NCBI GenBank assembly: GCA_947385505.1 | Contig: CANDLP010000103.1 | Coordinates: 1 to 7,550, forward strand | Direction: 5' to 3' | DNA: 7,550 nucleotides | Source of the DNA: an uncultured Clostridia bacterium | GTDB lineage: Bacteria; Bacillota; Clostridia; Oscillospirales; Ruminococcaceae | Shown: positions 4,574-7,550 of the stretch, one piece after another | Numbering within the stretch: the first letter of the stretch is position 1 | How the letters are laid out: every line of letters begins with the position of its first letter | Notes under the pieces: model-generated | What the model saw: only the letters and a program-made list of their open reading frames with translations | What the model was told of the DNA's origin: nothing | The model's database searches: none | Position numbers and translations under genes: made by a program

Positions 4574-7550
4574 TTTAAAGTAATCCACCCCGCCCTTGAA
4601 TAAAGGCTGAAGTTTGTTTCCGTCCACATTGACCGCGCATCTTTCGTCGCTTATGCGTTCGCTGTGTCCCATTTTACCCAACACTCTTCCGTCGGGGGAA
4701 ATAATACTTTCTATGGCATGCATGGAGCCGTTGGGGTTAAAAGCAAGCTCCATAGTGGGACTGCCCTTAAGATCAACGTACTGAGTTACCACTTGACCGT
4801 TTTCTATAAGTTTTTCTATCACATTTTCTTTGGCGACAAATCTTCCTTCACCGTGAGAAATGGGTATAGTGTATATCTCGCCGACCTTGCAGTGGGTAAG
4901 CCACGGGGATTTATCGGTGCATATTTTGGTGTAAACAAGCTGAGACTGGTGTCTGCCCACCGTGTTAAAGGTAAGGGTGGGGTTATCCTCCGACAAGGGC
5001 TTTATTTCGCCGTAGGGAAGAAGCCCCAATTTTATCAGCGCTTGGAAGCCGTTGCATATGCCTATCATCAGACCGTCGCGGTGATAAAGCATATCGTTGA
5101 TCGCGTCCTTTATTCTGGGATTTCTGAAAAATGCGTTGATAAACTTGGCGGAGCCTTCGGGTTCGTCGCCGCCGCTGAATCCGCCGGGTATAGCTATGAT
5201 CTGACTTCCGCCTATAAGCTTTGAGAAAGCTTCCACCGATTCCTCCATAGCTTCCGCGCTGAGGTTTCGTATAACAAAGGTTTCGGCTTTTCCGCCGTTT
5301 CTGTTAAAGGCGTCCGCCATATCATATTCTCCGTTGGTGCCGGGGAATACGGGGATAAGCACCTTGGGCATTGCCGTCTTGTTTGAAGGAGCGCAGGTTA
5401 TTTCGCAGCCCTTGTCGTAAACTATCGGAGCGGGAGCGGGCTCGCAGGGCGTGGTATTTTTAAATACAGGCTCCAGTTTTCCGTTCCATTTCTCTTCAAG
5501 CGCGGCAATATCAAGTACCGTATCTCCGCAGTATATCTTGTATTCCTCGCAGGTTTCGCCGATGAGGCGCATATTTTGAATCTCGCCGTCGGCTTCTATG
5601 ATAAATCCGCCGTAGCAGGGGGTAAATAAAGTTTCATCGTCCAAAGCTTCGAGTTTTGCCCCGATTCTGTTGCCCAAAGCCATTTTGAATATTCCCTCGG
5701 CAACACCGCCGTTTGCTATCGACCATACCGACAGCGTCTTTCCGTCGGAGACAGCTTTTTCCACTGCTTCAAATACGGATTTTACGCTTTCAAAATTCGG
5801 GAGCTTGTTTTCATCGTATTCGGGACATATATAATAAAGCTTGCTGAAAGGCAGTTTAAATTCCGCGCTTATCACCTTGTCGGCTTTGGCGGTGGAAACG
5901 GCAAAGGAAACAAGAGTAGGCGGTACGTCTATATGTTCAAATGTGCCCGACATGGAGTCTTTGCCGCCTATGGCGCCGCAGGAAAGCTCAAGCTGAGCCT
6001 TGTATGCGCCTAAAAGCGCCGCAAAGGGCTTGCCCCAGCGTGAAGGGTTGTTTTGCGTTCTTTCAAAATATTCTTGGAAAGTGAGCCAGCATTTTTTAGA
6101 GGAACCTCCTGCGGCAACCACCTTGCTTATGCTCTCGACAACCGCGAGCATTGCGCCGTGATAGGGGGACTGTTCGCTTATTATGGGGTTAAATCCCCAG
6201 CCCATAACGGACGCGGTGTTGGTATTGCCTCCCGAAACGGGGATTTTTGCCGCCATTGCCTGAGTGGGGGTCTGCTGTGTTCTGCCGCTGAATGGCATTA
6301 AAACGGTAGCCGCGCCGACGGTGCTGTCGAAGCGCTGAATAAGTCCTTTCTGGGAGCAGACGTTAAGGTCGCTCACAAGACTTTCCCAGTCGGAAAGGGT
6401 GTTTTTCCTTTTGGTTGAATAGCTTACTTTAGGATAAGGCACGGAAACCTCTGTGTGTTTTTCCGCGCCGTTGGAATTGAGAAAATCGCGTGAAATATCA
6501 CAAATAGTCTTTCCGTTCCAGATCATTTTAAGGCGCGGCTCTTCCTTTACCACCGCCACAGGGGTGGCTTCGAGGTTTTCTTTTCCCGCAAGGGCGATAA
6601 ATTTGTCCGCGTTTTCTTTGTCCACGACCACAGCCATTCTTTCCTGTGATTCGGAAATTGCAAGCTCGGTTCCGTCAAGACCGTCATATTTTTTGGGAAC
6701 CGAGTTAAGATCTATTTCAAGACCGTCAGCCAATTCGCCGATAGCCACGGAAACTCCGCCCGCGCCGAAATCGTTGCAGCGCTTTATAAGCGTTGTGGCT
6801 TCGGGGTTTCTGAAAAGTCTCTGAAGCTTGCGTTCTTCGGGGGCGTTGCCCTTCTGTACTTCCGCGCCGCAGCTTTCAAGGCTTTCCACGCTGTGAGATT
6901 TTGACGATCCGGTAGCGCCGCCGCAGCCGTCGCGCCCTGTTTTTCCACCCAAAAGAATGATTATGTCTCCGGGGGCGGGTCTTTCGCGCCTTACGTTTTC
7001 AAGAGGAGCCGCGCCGATTACCGCGCCTATTTCCATACGTTTAGCCATGTAGCCGGGATGGTATATTTCGGCAACGTGACCTGTTGCGAGTCCTATCTGA
7101 TTTCCGTAAGAGGAATAGCCTGCGGCGGCTGTGGTGGTTATTTTTCTTGGGGGCAGTTTGCCGGGGATCGTTTTATCAACGGGGAGAAGGGGATCAGAGG
7201 CGCCTGTTACGCGCATTGCCTGATATACGAAGGAGCGCCCCGAAAGGGGATCGCGTATTGCTCCGCCGAGACAGGTGGCGGCTCCGCCGAAAGGTTCTAT
7301 TTCGGTGGGGTGATTGTGGGTTTCGTTTTTAAACATCAAAAGCCACTGTTCGTCATTTCCGTTGTTGTCAACGGTAATTTTAACCGAGCAGGCGTTAATC
7401 TCCTCGCTTTCGTCAAGATCGGGAAGCAATCCGTCTTTTTTAAGCTTTTTTGCCGCAAGAGTGGCTATGTCCATAAGGCAGACAGGTTTGTTTTCTCTGC
7501 CCAATTCATGGCGGTGTATCTTGTATTCTTTATATGTATCGGCAATGTAC
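4571..7550 (-). CDS. purL: Phosphoribosylformylglycinamidine synthase, single-chain (5' end outside window)
   Basis: Cytoplasmic purine-synthesis enzyme that turns FGAR, ATP and glutamine into FGAM. The 992 visible residues lack the N-terminus: the frame runs off the window edge, and the residues before the in-frame TTG at 7504 (IADTYKEYKIHRHE) belong to the protein. With roughly 240-260 residues missing, the total fits the 1200-1260 aa single-chain clostridial form. In visible numbering the first synthase half contains KNETHNHPTEIEPFGGAA (about 74-91) and GGKTGRDGCGG (about 201-211). The second half contains GGKDSMSGTF (528-537). The C-terminal glutamine amidotransferase domain begins near 727 (MPKVLIPVFPGTNGEYD). 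It carries the nucleophile Cys832 in GICNGFQ, the PurQ-like SHGEGRF (898-904) and the His962/Glu964 pair in MGHSER. All three catalytic residues are present, so ammonia is made within the same chain and no separate PurQ or PurS is needed. No other pur gene is in view. No terminator is seen after the stop, which abuts the mobile element. Confidence 0.97.
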   Translation of the reverse strand, partial: YIADTYKEYKIHRHELGRENKPVCLMDIATLAAKKLKKDGLLPDLDESEEINACSVKITVDNNGNDEQWLLMFKNETHNHPTEIEPFGGAATCLGGAIRDPLSGRSFVYQAMRVTGASDPLLPVDKTIPGKLPPRKITTTAAAGYSSYGNQIGLATGHVAEIYHPGYMAKRMEIGAVIGAAPLENVRRERPAPGDIIILLGGKTGRDGCGGATGSSKSHSVESLESCGAEVQKGNAPEERKLQRLFRNPEATTLIKRCNDFGAGGVSVAIGELADGLEIDLNSVPKKYDGLDGTELAISESQERMAVVVDKENADKFIALAGKENLEATPVAVVKEEPRLKMIWNGKTICDISRDFLNSNGAEKHTEVSVPYPKVSYSTKRKNTLSDWESLVSDLNVCSQKGLIQRFDSTVGAATVLMPFSGRTQQTPTQAMAAKIPVSGGNTNTASVMGWGFNPIISEQSPYHGAMLAVVESISKVVAAGGSSKKCWLTFQEYFERTQNNPSRWGKPFAALLGAYKAQLELSCGAIGGKDSMSGTFEHIDVPPTLVSFAVSTAKADKVISAEFKLPFSKLYYICPEYDENKLPNFESVKSVFEAVEKAVSDGKTLSVWSIANGGVAEGIFKMALGNRIGAKLEALDDETLFTPCYGGFIIEADGEIQNMRLIGETCEEYKIYCGDTVLDIAALEEKWNGKLEPVFKNTTPCEPAPAPIVYDKGCEITCAPSNKTAMPKVLIPVFPGTNGEYDMADAFNRNGGKAETFVIRNLSAEAMEESVEAFSKLIGGSQIIAIPGGFSGGDEPEGSAKFINAFFRNPRIKDAINDMLYHRDGLMIGICNGFQALIKLGLLPYGEIKPLSEDNPTLTFNTVGRHQSQLVYTKICTDKSPWLTHCKVGEIYTIPISHGEGRFVAKENVIEKLIENGQVVTQYVDLKGSPTMELAFNPNGSMHAIESIISPDGRVLGKMGHSERISDERCAVNVDGNKLQPLFKGGVDYFK

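Noticed and set aside
4664..5224. 186-aa plus-strand reading frame opposite the glutaminase domain of purL
   Set aside because: It is antisense to conserved catalytic sequence with no independent support.
7502..7504. TTG as the purL start codon
   Set aside because: The residues encoded before it (IADTYKEYKIHRHE) are typical PurL sequence, and the protein would lack its entire N-terminal domain. The gene continues beyond the window.

Overview
The window looks like chromosomal DNA of a Gram-positive anaerobe of the class Clostridia, probably a gut Ruminococcaceae/Oscillospiraceae-type or related organism. The reasons are a single-chain PurL of the clostridial type, strong AGGAGG-type ribosome binding sites, a lipobox-anchored GH5 mannanase, and short multi-hairpin intergenic repeats of a kind I associate with these genomes. 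The taxonomic call is inference from protein style. No rRNA or other phylogenetic marker is present.

Layout, left to right. At 1-303 (+) is the C-terminal end of a membrane protein that enters from outside the window, closed by a perfect 16-bp hairpin terminator. All other genes are on the minus strand, so transcription runs right to left. They are the 3' three quarters or so of purL (4571-7550, 5' end outside the window), a membrane-anchored trypsin-like serine protease (3514-4356), L-fucose isomerase fucI (1639-3417) with a clear promoter of its own, and a GH5 (probably subfamily 8) beta-mannanase lipoprotein (390-1451).

The gaps hold structure. Between purL and the protease sits a 172-bp MITE-like element (4398-4569) with imperfect 17-bp terminal inverted repeats, a large internal palindrome and a TTTA direct repeat on both sides. 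The right-hand TTTA includes the purL stop codon. Removing the element and one TTTA would leave purL and the protease gene only about 38 nt apart, so the insertion may have split a former co-transcribed pair. One end of the element may contribute a -35-like box to a promoter for the protease. Between fucI and the mannanase lies a cluster of three hairpins (1538-1628), which probably ends fucI transcription and resembles a dispersed clostridial repeat.

Functionally this is ordinary accessory metabolism. The mannanase would cut beta-mannan at the cell surface and FucI would isomerise L-fucose (or D-arabinose) in the cytoplasm. The two could both serve plant or host glycan use, but no transporter, regulator, kinase or aldolase is present to tie them into one locus. 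PurL is housekeeping purine synthesis and the protease has no visible substrate. I see no CRISPR array, tRNA, rRNA, phage gene or defence system, and no convincing new multi-gene system. The most noteworthy signal is the MITE-like insertion at the purL stop codon.
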